A stretch of DNA of 64,000 nt from Cycas panzhihuaensis (taxonomy: Eukaryota; Cycadophyta). This document shows positions 11,986-22,664 of the stretch, piece after piece. Where the stretch lies: NCBI GenBank assembly GCA_023213395.1, contig CM041465.1:110305741-110369740 (forward strand). The letters run 5' to 3'. The stretch's first letter is position 1; each line of letters starts with the position of its first letter. The notes beneath the pieces are model-generated. The model had not been told where the DNA came from. It made no database searches and saw nothing but the letters and a program-made list of their open reading frames with translations. The position numbers were made by a program, and so were the translations under genes.

Positions 11986-12950
11986 TTAGACATCAAATTC
12001 AGTAGCATCATTAAATCGATATGAAGGCATCTTGGAGTCAAGTCTAAGTAATTGATCTTTAGTCTCTATAAAGATAACATCTCTAGTGATAATGATTTTA
12101 CGTTGTGAAGATATGAAAACCTTGTATCTCTTTTTGTCCATAGGGTATCTAACAAAGATGCCTTTGATGTCTCTATCTTGGAGCTTATTTCTATGTTCCT
12201 CCAGAATATGTACATAACAAGTAGAGCCAAAAATTCTAAAGTGGGAGATAGAGGGGGTTTCTCCATAGCACATTTCATGTGGAGAGGGGTCAAGCTTGGA
12301 GGGACTAACAGTGTTGATGCAATACATGATCTAGATAGCCTCAGCCCAAAGATAGATAGGGACATTCTTATATACCAGCATAGCACGAGCTATATTCATG
12401 ATGGTCTTGTTCATGCACTCAGCATCTCCATTTTGTTGGGGTGTACCTACAACAGTGGTCTAGTGTTTGATTCTATATTGACATATGTACGATTCAAACT
12501 CATTGGATGTGTGCTCGCCACTATTATCAGTCTTGAGTATTTTGATCTTGAATCCAGATTCATTTTCCACATAGGCCTTGAAAGCTTGAAGCATAGAAAA
12601 AACTTCATCTTTCTTTGTAAGAAAAGCAACCCATACTTCCTTGGTAAAATTATCAATGAAAGTAATATATTACCACTTCTATTTAAGAGAAGGGATGGGC
12701 ATAGGATCGCATATATCTGAGTGTACAAGCTGTAAAGGTTGGCTAGATTTCCACTAACTATGAGGAAAGGGTTGTTTTTGAGATTTGGTAATAATACATG
12801 CTTCACATTTAAAGGGCTTAAAGGAGAGCCTAGGCAAACCAAGAAGAGTGGTTTGTAGTTCTCTTAAATGATCAATTTTGATATGCCCTATATGAGCATG
12901 TCATAGGGCCACTTGGGATAACTTTTAAGGAGTTAGGGTTATGGCAAAAG
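11986..12950 (-). pseudogene. CopE integrase
   Basis: The best stretch is the minus-strand frame 11986-12327, with LDPSPHEMCYGETPSISHFR, FGSTCYVHI and KGIFVRYPMDKKRYKVF, the GKR-type C-terminal domain of copia integrases that follows the DD35E core. The core is spread over other frames at about 12,330-12,760, where LVHSDICDPM (first catalytic Asp, about 12,730) and a frame-shifted HEQ-rich region can be read. The HHCC zinc finger lies at about 12,790-12,900 around a CEACIITKSQKQPF word. Multiple stops break it. The 180-aa plus-strand open frame at 12178-12720 is its antisense shadow. Confidence 0.82.
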
Positions 12951-13024
12951 TAGAGTCATCATCAACATAATTAGCTTTAGAGGATGGTGAGCTAGTTAGG
13001 TGAAAAAGTTTTCCATGAAGAATT

Positions 13025-13350
13025 TTAGTCATAACAACAACATTTGAAGGAGGGTGAATGACATAGAGTTTGATTGTTTGCAGTTACATTAAGATCAAAT
13101 CCACAAGGCATAATGGTGGATAGGGAGAGTAGATTCTGCTTTAGAGCAGGAATATATAAAACATCAACAAGTGTAAAATCTGGAAGGCTTGGGAGTTTCA
13201 GGCAAATAGTTCCAAGTCCTTCAACTGGCTGAGATGATTTGTTATCCATGTGTACAGCACCACAAACTTCAGATTCAAAATCTTGAAAGAACTAGCGATG
13301 ATAAGTCATGTGTTGTGTTTCTCTAGTGTCCATGATCCACGATGAAGTAT
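13025..13350 (-). pseudogene. CopE aspartic protease
   Basis: The minus-strand text has SSWIMDTRETQHMT (about 13,310-13,350), the copia protease active site in which the usual DSGA or DTGA has become DTRE. It continues with VEGLGTICLKLPSLPDF and LVDVLYIPALKQNLLS (frame 13025-13249), the flap and alpha-helix blocks. Loss of the active-site Gly would abolish activity. It sits between the zinc knuckle and integrase as expected. Confidence 0.8.
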
Positions 13351-14509
13351 TTGAGGTGGCACTATTTGTAACTCCAAGTGGTGAAGGTAAAATTGAATAA
13401 GCATAACCACAATGTGCCTCAATATACTTAGTGGATCTATTAACAACATTTGATGAAGTGGTCCCAATTCTTTGAAGGTGTGCATGAGCAAATTGCATTC
13501 CACCAAAAGCATCTTCAAAAGAAGTATTACCAACATTATATGCACCATGGCATTGTTGATAACTTGGTAGTTTGTTGGTGGAAGTTCTATAATTTTTGGT
13601 ATAATGTCCCTTTTTATTACACCTTTGACACACACTTGTTTGATTTCCAATCCAAGTATTGGGCTGGTTGGATTATCTCTAATTATTGGATCTAGGTCCA
13701 GGTTGATTATTTTGGCCTTGGCCTTTAGACTATTTTTGTTGGAGTTGAGGAGCCTGTTGACTAAGAGGACGCTATCCTTGTTGTCTACCTCTTCCTCTTC
13801 CATATGAATTACCACCTCTACAAGAGTATTGACCTTGATTTTTGGTATAACAAAGATCTTCTTCCACTTCAAAAGCAACATCAACTAGATCTGATGTAGT
13901 GGCAAAGTTGGTATCAAAGGACTTATCAAATTCAATGAACTTATCAATAAGATCCTTAAAGTTTAAGGTCTTCAAAGTGCCACTAGATTAAAGACTTCCC
14001 AATAATTTTTATAATCTGGGATATGGAGACATGACCGAATCAAGAAATCCTAAGTAATACATTGAGTTTTAAAATCTTTATCAATGGCTTGCTTGATTAG
14101 ATGAAGGAAATTGATTATCTCACTTGCATGTCCTTTCTGCATTTTTTATTTGTTCATCTTCAGCACTAAGTGAACAAATTCTAAGTCTAATTTAGTGTCA
14201 AAGTTCTTCTTAAGAACTTCAAGAACTTTTAATGATGTATCATGTATAGCTTCATCAATGAGATTATGCAGGGATTTTATCATCATCAAGTTCCCATTGG
14301 CATTTAACTGTAGCTTCAGTGGGAGTAGTTGGAGCACCTCCTCCTGAAGTAGTTATGGTAGATGTAGTTACAATAGATGGTGTAGGTTACAAGTGATCTC
14401 TCCATAGACCTTCATACTTTACAATATTTCTAACACCAGTGAACCACATGTCCCAATTTTCTTTCCTTTTTAGAATGCAGTTCATATTTTGGTTTAACTT
14501 TGAAGACAT
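13351..14509 (-). pseudogene. CopE gag with zinc knuckle
   Basis: The polyprotein start is the ATG read from 14509 on the minus strand, followed by SSKLNQNMNCI and then NWDMWFTGV, the copia gag N-terminal block. A later block reads SLHNLIDEAIHDTSLKVLEV (about 14,220-14,290). The zinc knuckle MCQRCNKKGHYTKNY lies at about 13,590-13,633: C-x2-C-x4-H-x4 with the last Cys changed to Tyr. Between them is a Gly/Arg/Gln-rich stretch (about 13,770-13,830). The frame changes several times, so the protein cannot be made. Confidence 0.8.
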
Positions 14510-14673
14510 GGTGTCTTTTTAGAAGTGAAGAAATGAAGAAAGGACTGTAAAAGTGATGGAAATAAATGACCAATCACTATTTACAAATGGGAAATGTAAT
14601 AAAGTAGTGTAGCAGAAGGAAGAAGAAGTGAGAATGGTTGCTCAAAGATGAAGGGAACAACTTAGAGAAAAGT

Positions 14674-14811
14674 CACCAACACTTGTGACAAATATTAACC
14701 TGACGCAGTAGGAATATAAGAACTACTATGATAAAAATTGGCCACTAACACTTGTGACAAATATTAAACTAAAACAGTAAGAATATGAGAAGCACTATGA
14801 TTGTGATTACA
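14674..14811. repeat. Tandem duplication, period 69 bp, in CopE leader
   Basis: Two adjacent copies start with caccaacacttgtgac (14674) and cactaacacttgtgac (14743) and share the aaatattaa and cagtaRgaatat blocks. The spacing is 69 bp, with several substitutions between copies. Confidence 0.85.
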
Positions 14812-15700
14812 CTATGGATCACTTTTTACAAATAAATAAGTGATCAATACACAAGATTATAGGCCAATGTAGAAGCTGACATCATTGGGTTTACATAACT
14901 TGAAACTCAAATACAGGATGTGTAATCAACCCAATAACCTCTAACTTATGTCTAACATATAGTTGAGGATGTTGAAAGGATTCCTAGGCTTCTAGTAGAA
15001 TTAAGTTAGCCTTCACTTGTGACACCTATAATTATGCTTGGTGATGAAATCTAAGTCATAACAGAGCCCAGGTACTCCCAATCCTCACCCACTTCACCAA
15101 TGAGCAGCTATATATCTCCTCAAAAGAGTGATATGTGCATACCCATGGCTATGATAGATATTGGATTGGGTATATTTTAATCTTATATTAAAGTTTTAGT
15201 TTTCCCATTTGGTTATTAGGATAATCCCTGATTGAGGCATGATGGTATGGCTAACCAAACCTCACCAATATTTTGGTTTAGTCTAGTCCCAACTTGAAAC
15301 CCACACCTCCTTTATGGCACGGCATTCTGATAACCAAGGTATCTCAACCTTAGCAAGTGTATGAATAGGTACAATATGGAGAAAAATAGTGCACATGATG
15401 TGTTCCTTTTAAGAAGTGTGAAAAGATTATCGAATTACATCAAACGTACATTTAACTAAAAATATAATTCTTTCTTGGAGTGCTTACTTGAAGTGCTTGC
15501 TTGAAGTGTCTTTAGAGTGCTTGCTTTGAGTGATTTTAGAGTGCTGAAATGCAAAGCTAATAAGTGAGTGAGGACACTGAATATTGCTCTGGTCTAGGTA
15601 TGTTTTTTCTCACTTTTACAATAGGCTTTTAAGCCTTATAAAAAGAAGGAAGAAATTTTCTTCACTTTTTTTTTTTTGGTTAATACAAAAGAAAGTAGTC

Positions 15701-16065
15701 TTCACTAAATCAGTAATAACTTTCTCCCACGATGTCAAAATGGAGTTCCAGTTTTTGTGCTATAAACTAGACTCAGGTCTTCATCTTTAAGAAGTGGAAT
15801 TAGGTCCAAATGGGTTCTAGAAAGTTTTTGGAAACCCCACAAAGTTAAGAAATTATATTTTTCTAGAATTCTTACTAAAAATAATTGTTGTTCACTAAAA
15901 TAGCAACAACTTCCTCATATGACATCCAAATTAGGTGCCAGTTTTTGTGCTAGAAAGAAGACTCAAAGCCTCATCTTTAAAAATTAGAATCATATCAATT
16001 GGATCTCTATAGAATATTTTACAGAACTGTGAAATTTAGTAATCAAATTATATTTCTGTAAAAAT
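15701..16065. repeat. Tandem duplication, period about 190 bp, in CopE leader
   Basis: Words ttcactaaa at 15701 and 15891, ccagtttttgtgctaKAAA about 50 bp later in each, and ctcatctttaaRaa further on occur in the same order and spacing. This gives a period of 190 bp with moderate divergence. Confidence 0.85.
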
Positions 16066-16537
16066 TTTAGCTTGTTACTATCAACATATGATACCATATG
16101 AAATTTCCATCATTTTTTAATCACCAAGATCCCAATATGGGTAAGGTGAGAGCATACAATGATGGATATTTTAAATATCTCAAAATTCTTTTAAAAAAAT
16201 AGGTAAAATCTCCCCTTATAATCATTCTTCTAAATGTTGGAAAAATTTTGGCAGCATTTCCCCTTGTTAAATAGACAAAAAAGGGAAAAGAAAAAGAAGA
16301 ATGAGATAGCATGAATGGCCACCAAAGGATTGGAATCCTTGGGCCTTATAACTCCTTGTATTATACTTCCAAACTTGCAAAAAAGAAAGGAAAAGCAAAT
16401 AATACAAAATATGCTATTATAATAACTTTAAAATATTTCTAAATTCACTTTCACAATCTCCTTCACCACATGGATTGTGGGGGAGAAGGAAGTGATGGAT
16501 TCATTGCAAGTGTAAGTGAAGAATATAAAGGAAGCAC

Positions 16538-16549
16538 GATTTGATATCA
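16538..16549 (-). promoter_or_regulatory. CopE primer-binding site (initiator Met tRNA type)
   Basis: The plus strand gatttgatatca lies two bases inside the right LTR. On the element strand it is TGATATCAAATC, a decayed TGGTATCAGAGC. Confidence 0.8.
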
Positions 16550-16551
16550 CA

Positions 16552-16849
16552 TGAAAAGAGTGGATCTATCCTTTAGTACCATGCACTAAACACGAAGGTA
16601 AACATGGGAGCAAGAGAGACTTGAGAGAAAGAAAGTAGCTCTCACAAAATGGGGAGGTAAGAATGAATCTCCTCCAATGAGATTTTACTTTTATATTGAG
16701 AGAGGGAGCATTAGAGTTAGGTCAAATAAAATTATACATAATACATATGAAAGTGTATTTCACTTAAATGATCTAATTTAAAGTTCACTTAAGACCCTTT
16801 TTCGAAATAATCAACTAATGTAATGACCTTGTAACATTAACCCTCTTCA
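16552..16849 (-). repeat. CopE 5' LTR (right copy)
   Basis: 298 bp, TGAAAAGAG to CTCTTCA, partner of 9258-9555. As the 5' LTR of a minus-strand element it would hold the promoter; no TATA box was placed with confidence. Confidence 0.93.
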
Positions 16850-16854
16850 TCTTA
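16850..16854. repeat. Target-site duplication of CopE, right copy (TCTTA)
   Basis: It differs from the left copy TCTTG only at the last base, a G-to-A change. Confidence 0.75.
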
Positions 16855-16900
16855 TGTTTGGTAAGGGTCTTAGGAAGGGTACAAAGGTTAGGGATGGAAA

Positions 16901-16914
16901 CAGTCCTGGTACCA
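16901..16914 (-). promoter_or_regulatory. Probable TatA1 primer-binding site
   Basis: The plus-strand cagtcctggtacca resembles the reverse complement of the TatC PBS (cagtatggtcgcca) and of the TatA2 site at 47606-47621 (cagtatggtcacca). It lies about 1.6 kb from the gag core motif once CopE is removed, close to the TatC and TatA2 spacing. A weaker look-alike at about 17,898-17,915 fits the spacing worse. Call is tentative. Confidence 0.4.
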
Positions 16915-19303
16915 CTCTAAAGGGACCTAGCCAGCCATCAATGATAGCTAGTCAGATAAAGGAATAGGTCAAGAAAGTTAATCAAAAACTTATAGGAGAA
17001 GGCCTCAAAGGTAATAACAAAATTATTACATATAAAAGGGAGAGAAAGAAAAGGAAAAGAATAAGTAGGTAAGAGATGGTGACGTTCACAAATGACTTGA
17101 AAACAAGGAGGGAGTATATGAGGAATCTCTATATATGTTGAATCAAAATAACAAAGTAAACTTAGAGGGCCATAATAAAAGAGAAAGGAGAGCAATGATA
17201 ATGTAATACAAGGCCATCACCCTACTATCAAGTCCCTACTATGGTTGCTAATGAATGTGGTCAAATGAAGAGAGAGAACATATAAAACATAGCTCTACAA
17301 TGGGTTCTTAGGGCATGGATGAATCAAGCAAAGAAGGGCATAAACATACACCCCTCACAACATAGTCATATATCTCATATATGTGATTCTGACTTAGATC
17401 ATTATTGATTTGGACTAGTTAGGATCTAGGAGTAATATATGTGTGTGCTACGGGCCATGTGAGAACTAAAATAAGCAAAAAATATGTGTAAAAGTCCTAA
17501 CTAAAGTAAAACGATATATGCAAGCAAATAAAAAGTAGTTGTACAATAACAAATCAAAAAAGTTGAATAAGATATTAGTAAGAAATTGAGATAATATTAA
17601 TCAATGCCTAAGCTAGCATCCTCAAGAGGACCAAACAATAATCAAAATCCCTTGTAGTGCAAAAGGGTTGATTGAGCCTAAATGCTCACCACTCTTATGT
17701 AGTCTACATGCCTATCCTAAGGAATCTATCACCTTCTAGGATATTGAGATATCTTCACCCACTCATCTCCTAAATGACTAAGAATGGTAGACTTAATTTA
17801 TAAGAATAGAGGAAAATACTATGCAAAGCTAGAGGCCTAAAGGAATCAAAACCATAAGATAGATATGTTTTTGGATAAGTTGATGGGGTCTCTCCAATAC
17901 CAGTGATGACCCTCACATAGATGTAAAAGTGGCCTGATAGTACTAACATTTAATTCCAATAAGCTTTAAGCTCCTAAGAGGTGAAGAAGAAGAGGACATC
18001 ACTCTTAATGACAAAGATGAAGTTCACTTAGTAGACAACAATATACACAATAGTACATGGCAAAGTTAAATGCCCTTTAACTACCCCTTTGAAACACAAA
18101 TATGAAAGACTCGATGTATCTAGAGGCACAGGATTAGGTCTCTCATCTAGTGATGAAATCTAGGTAGAAAGACATTAATCCCTCCTCGTTGATATGAGAA
18201 TGGACCCTAATCCTTAGAGAGACTAAAAGAGAAAATAACTAACATCTAAATATAACTAACATACACTTCTTAGGGGAATGAAACCCCAAATATCCTCAAA
18301 TACTCTAAATCCTCCAATCAAACCAAAACCACCCCCTTACAATACAACTAGAAGCCTCTACCAATATCCACAACAATTGAAAAATCTCACAACAAAAAAA
18401 AAGAGAGAGAAAATCACTTCTACTCTTTTTATTTTCAATCAACAATGACTATTTAACACTTTTGGGCATCGAGAGAATCAAATCCCATCGAATCTGGGTA
18501 GTGGCATGCAAATATTTTGGCGATCTACCAAAATTTTCATTGCATGACAATGAAAAATGTGATCGGACATATTTTCCACCTACCAAAAATGTAACTTTAC
18601 TCTAAAAACACGATTGGTCACATTTTTAATAGAGTGAAAATTGTGATTTTAGTAAAAGTAATAATTTGACAAAAAATTGATAAAAAATAATATTTAATAA
18701 GAATTCAACCATAAAATTGAGCTTATTAAAGAATGAATAAGCCCAAAATAGGATGAAATGCATTAAGCACAAGCCCAAAGAATGACAAATAACGAAATCA
18801 TAGGTGAAATCTTGAAAATAAGATAAAAATGATGAACTTTGAAAGAAGCATGAGGTTAAGTTGATTATAAAGAAAACTTTGTTACCATAGTTTATGTCAT
18901 CAGTGAAATAACAAGAATACAAGCTATATCATCATTCATTACATTTCATCAATAAAAAAAATGACATATGATTTCAACAAAATAAGGCCCAATCCATCAA
19001 ATATAATTAATATACATTGATTACCATGCATAAAATCATATAACGTAGACTAATTTACTAACATAATCCAAATGTGAATGAAGAGGCTAGGTTTAAATGA
19101 AACATTTACCTCCCTTAACACTTGAGGCTTCTATTCTAGAAAGAGACATAGGGTGGTGAGAGGTGGTAATGATGTGAATACTTGTTGCTTTAGTGAAAGT
19201 AATAGAAACTATATGGAATGTATGGATGATGAGGTAATGCTTCTCCATGGTGAAATAAAAATTATATTGCAACTTGATTCTAGAAAGTTTCTATTGGTAA
19301 AGG

Positions 19304-19495
19304 TACTCAAAAGGATTGAGTCAACCTAACCAAAATCGGTAACATTTACATCTCTTGTCCAAAAGGCCTTGGCATTTATCATCTCTAAAAACTAACCCAA
19401 AAGGGTTGGGTGTTTGTCAAATTACCCAAAAGAACTGGGTATTCATCTTATAAATATCACGCCATTCATCTACTTACCTAAAAGGACTAGGTATC
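19304..19495. repeat. Cluster of ACCCAAAAGGACTGGGT-type short inverted repeats
   Basis: Units such as aacccaaaagggttgggt, tacccaaaagaactgggt and tacctaaaaggactaggt recur about every 50-60 bp, each a small ACCC...GGGT inverted repeat around an AAAAG core. Similar units occur at about 50,245-50,435 in the TatA2 5' LTR, so the cluster is an ancestral LTR feature. Confidence 0.75.
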
Positions 19496-19510
19496 TGCTA
19501 TTATAAAAAA

Positions 19511-19620
19511 TTTACCTACTACCCACAAACTAGATGGGACTTTCAACTTCAAACCAATACTACCTACTGTCGATAAACTAGATGGGACTTTATCACCAAA
19601 TGATCACAAATTATTTGGGC
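19511..19620. repeat. Cluster of ctac...aaactagatgggact units
   Basis: Two close copies (acccacaaactagatgggac and gtcgataaactagatgggac) and a weaker third (tcacaaattatttgggc) lie between the other two clusters. The TatA2 5' LTR has matching units at about 50,459-50,535. Confidence 0.65.
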
Positions 19621-19638
19621 CTTTATTGTACACCTGGT

Positions 19639-20045
19639 CATAGTTTATCTCTTGTTAACCATTCATCGACGGAAAGTCTTTTTGTTGGAGCAAAAAGGAT
19701 GGACAATCATAGTTTATGAGCTCATTAACAAATGACTTTTCGAGGCAAAATCTTTTTACTGGAGCAAAATGGATGGAGTGTCATAGTTTAAGCTCATTAA
19801 CAGGTGACTTTTTGGAGTGAACTTATCATAGTTTATCCTTGTTAATGGGGCAAAGACTTCTAAAGGCTAATTATCATCTTTTAACATCATTAACAATCAA
19901 CTTCAAAGGGATCCCTATCATAGTTTCAGCTCATTAATAGGTATAGAGGCCTCGAAGCATCGATCCTATTATAGTTTTAGCTCATTAATAAGTGAAAGAA
20001 GATTCAAAGCATCTAGCCTTGTCATAGTTTATACTCATTACCAAG
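19639..20045. repeat. Array of about eight CATAGTTTA-n-CTCATTAA motifs
   Basis: The motif (catagtttatgagctcattaac and variants) occurs near 19639, 19710, 19774, 19818, 19918, 19970 and 20025, with a more degenerate catcttttaac form near 19875. Spacing is about 45-75 bp. The TatA2 5' LTR has the same series at about 50,545-50,850, and TatD is inserted in one unit. Two further copies lie outside the LTR at about 24,966 and 25,003. Confidence 0.8.
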
Positions 20046-20321
20046 CAAATGAAATCTCAAAGTGTAGTCTCTTTGAAGGTAAGCATAGTAAATTATTACG
20101 TGAAATAGGATTCAGTAACTAATTAAACTTCAAAGGGAGAAAAGAGCTCAAATAATCTCTTAATACATTGATCTTTATCAAAGTGGAAATACCTATTTGT
20201 GATGCTTTAGTGTGAATCTAGAGGAAATTATGATTGAATTAGGTTATGTCTCATTTTGATAAGCTCAACAGTTAGCTTGGAGGATTCAATAGGCCAAAAG
20301 GGCCCAAAGGGCCAAAAAGGA

Positions 20322-20336
20322 CCCCTTATATGAAAG
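20322..20336 (+). promoter_or_regulatory. TATA-like box of the TatA-family aORF
   Basis: ccccttatatgaaag aligns with gcctatataaggaaa in front of the TatC and TatD aORFs. Its TATA core lies 150 bp before the ATG, against 167 bp in the other two. Confidence 0.55.
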
Positions 20337-20500
20337 AAAAATGGTAAAGAAAGGTTTCATTTTCACAAGCATAAGGAAGGCAAAAGGATAGCTTCTGAGG
20401 TAGTTTCTCTACATTTGAGTGAGATTACGAGATCTTCTGGTCAAGGAATCAGCTCCATAGTGTATCAGAGGTCATAATGGAGCAGCGAGCGAGGTACTTA

Positions 20501-20860
20501 GTGAGTGGAGTAATTTCTTTTCTTTTATTTTTTAAATTTAAAACAAAAAATGTAATAATACAATATAAAAAGTATGGGCACTATATTAAAAACATGACTT
20601 TCAAATGAAAAACATGACAAACCAATGAAAAATGTGACTTTAATATTTAGGCCATTGGGAGAAGTCACATTTTTCACTATGAAATCACATTTTTCACAAT
20701 GAAATCGTATTTTTCATTGTGAAATTACGATTTTCGCTGTGAAACTATATTTTTCAATTTGTTAAATATATTTTTTAAAATTTCAAAAAAACTTTACTTA
20801 ACCAACATGAAATTTTTGACTTGAAAATAATGTTGACTAATTGAAATTACTGAAATGCAG
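20501..20860 (+). other. Intron 1 of TatA-family aORF
   Basis: The donor GTGAGTGG and acceptor TGAAATGCAG flank 360 bp, phase 0, in the same place as the TatC (468 bp) and TatD (497 bp) introns. It is rich in aaaaatgtga- and tttttcac-type units. Confidence 0.65.
20692..20724. repeat. Perfect 13-bp inverted repeat in aORF intron 1
   Basis: Arms TTTCACAATGAAA (20692-20704) and TTTCATTGTGAAA (20712-20724) are exact reverse complements around a 7-base loop. TatC and TatD have hairpins at comparable distance from the donor, with different stem sequences. Confidence 0.85.
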
Positions 20861-22664
20861 GCCTTAGATAGAGTAGAGACTCATGAGAATGAGAGAGCTA
20901 CCATTGAGGAGCTGGTTGGCTAGTAAGATGAGGTTGGATGGGGTATTCTGTGTGTGTGTAGCCTGGTGAGGGTGAGTGCCTTGACTCAACTAGTCATGAA
21001 GCATGAGGTACTACACAACTTTATGAGTTGGATTCTAGGGCATCACGTATTCAGGGTTCAAGATATTAGGGATCTGGAGATCACTCAGAGGGATGTAGGG
21101 AGGATCCTATGAGTAAGTTGGCATGAGGATAGGGTTTGCCTCATCAAAGTGACAAATGAGGAATCCAAGATGGCATGCAACACTTATCTAACTAAATTCG
21201 TTAATTAGATAGATCAGCATAGGGTTTTGATTGAGGTAATCCAAGTAGTAGATGGAGTCCTAGTAGTGAGGAGGATCATTGCTCTCATCATTACATATCA
21301 AGTAGCCAAGACATAAAATTTTATGGGGATCCCAGTTCAGTGGATAGGGATAGTGAATTGATGCAAGCAGGGGATCCAAATTAACTAGGGATAGTACGTG
21401 GTAGACAGTATCAGTCACTAGTTATTGAGGATCCAGAGGATAGGTAGAGGAGGATTCTCATATAGTTTGATCCTTATGTGTTAGCTCTACAATCATATTC
21501 CACTAATGTGACCAGCAAGATAGCCAGGACTATTGATATTGATAGATCTAGGGATGAACAAGTTGCATATAAGATGGAGGATCCACAATAGATAGATGAT
21601 CATCGTGAGGATGACTTATAGTCTCGTTCTCAATAGGATGATGAGGAGATAGCTCATCAAGGATTCTTATGCTAAACTCCCAGTGTGGAGTGATGATGAG
21701 ATGGATGCTATAGAGAGAGCAATAGTAGAGGAGGCTCCAGTAGCAGGGAGAGGGAGAGGAGGAGGACATGATGGAGGGGCACATGGTGGCAGAGGTGCCA
21801 AGAGAGGAGAGGAGGTAGGGCGAGGAGGTAGGACAGGTACTTCCTCTAGTGGTGGAGTACGTAGCAATCGATAGGTACTCATATAGGGAGGTGGATCACC
21901 TATAGAGAGGAGAGAGTTCTCCTAGGAGGGTGAGGGAGGAGATGGAGGAGATGGAGCTAGTGAGGGAGGAGATGGAGCTAGTTAGGGGGGCATTACATAG
22001 GAGGCTCGCTAGGAGCCATAGGGAGGAGAGGCACCACCAACTATAGAGGTACTAGGTGGGGAGCCAATAGGAGGTAGATCTCCAGGTATATGATTTGATT
22101 AATTGATTTCTTACACTGCATTATATTCATTTTACTTTGAGAGTTTATTTTCTTCTCCAAGGGACTAATTATAAATGGCATATTTCTATTAGATAGATGA
22201 TGAGACAGTTATCTTGAGGGAGGTACAGAGGACTCTGGAGGTGATCTTCCCATACATTCCAACATTGGATGAGGTGCCTTCTTGGAACATAGTTGATCGC
22301 GGACTATTGGGACACTAGATAGAGTACTATTGCCATGCATTAAGAGCTTGAGACCTTTACATGGATATGAAGATGGAGCTCCAGAGGTGAGAGATGGAGC
22401 TGAGAGTAGGTAAGGAGGAGAGAAGGCACCTATAGAGGATGACATTGGCTTAGGTAGGCACCAGATATACCCCATCAGCTAGTGATACAGTACAGTAGGA
22501 GCAGCACCATCTCCTACCTAGAGGAGAGTCTTCTCATGGGAAGACTTCGAGTAGGAGATAGAGAGAAAATCCAAATGTGCCTCAGGGATCTCATTATGGA
22601 TCATATATATGAGTGTATGATATGTTATCTAGGAGATAGGAGGATGATAAGAGGTATTTTATGA

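Larger units (their letters stand above)
14510..16537 (-). other. CopE long leader between PBS and gag
   Basis: About 2 kb of AT-rich sequence with no recognisable coding domain separates the PBS from gag. It contains two tandem duplications, listed separately, and a T-rich run near 15,667-15,680. Copia leaders are commonly a few tens to a few hundred bases, so this one is long. Confidence 0.7.
9258..16849 (-). mobile_element. CopE: full-length Ty1/copia element, decayed
   Basis: This 7592-bp minus-strand element has two LTRs of exactly 298 bp (TG...CA), a PBS, a polypurine tract and a near-perfect target duplication. The domain order leftwards is gag, protease, integrase, RT, RNase H, which is diagnostic of Ty1/copia because integrase precedes RT. 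By eye the LTRs differ at about 27 positions (roughly 9 percent), so it is moderately old. It carries an unusually long leader, about 2 kb between PBS and gag start, with internal tandem duplications. The coding region has many stops and frameshifts. I cannot assign the copia lineage safely. Confidence 0.93.
20477..22664 (+). pseudogene. TatA-family aORF, antisense PMD-like gene, three exons, broken
   Basis: Exon 1 (20477-20500) is an 8-codon stretch, ATG...TACTTA, followed by the donor GTGAGTGG. Exon 2 starts after tgaaatgcag at 20861 and runs to about 22084; exon 3 starts near 22193 and ends near 22664. This structure matches the aORFs of TatC and TatD. Exon 2 contains HHVFRVQDIRDLEITQRDVG, aligned with the FHLPQIGDVTITPGDIR region of TatD, which resembles the start of the plant mobile domain. 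A linker at 21740-21870 is Gly/Arg-rich with RGG repeats (GRGRGGGHDGG), unlike the acidic linker of TatD. Exon 3 has an EVIFPYIP block and a charged, coiled-coil-like region. It is antisense to its host element. Several stops interrupt it. Function is unknown. Confidence 0.65.

Noticed and set aside
12178-12720. 180-codon plus-strand open frame
   Set aside because: It lies exactly opposite the CopE integrase domain, whose motifs are readable on the minus strand; no domain or codon pattern supports a plus-strand gene.
17880-17920. Second PBS-like word (ccagtgatgaccctca) in the shared LTR
   Set aside because: It would place the TatA1 PBS about 2.6 kb from the gag core, against about 1.5-1.6 kb in the related elements; the site at 16901 fits better.
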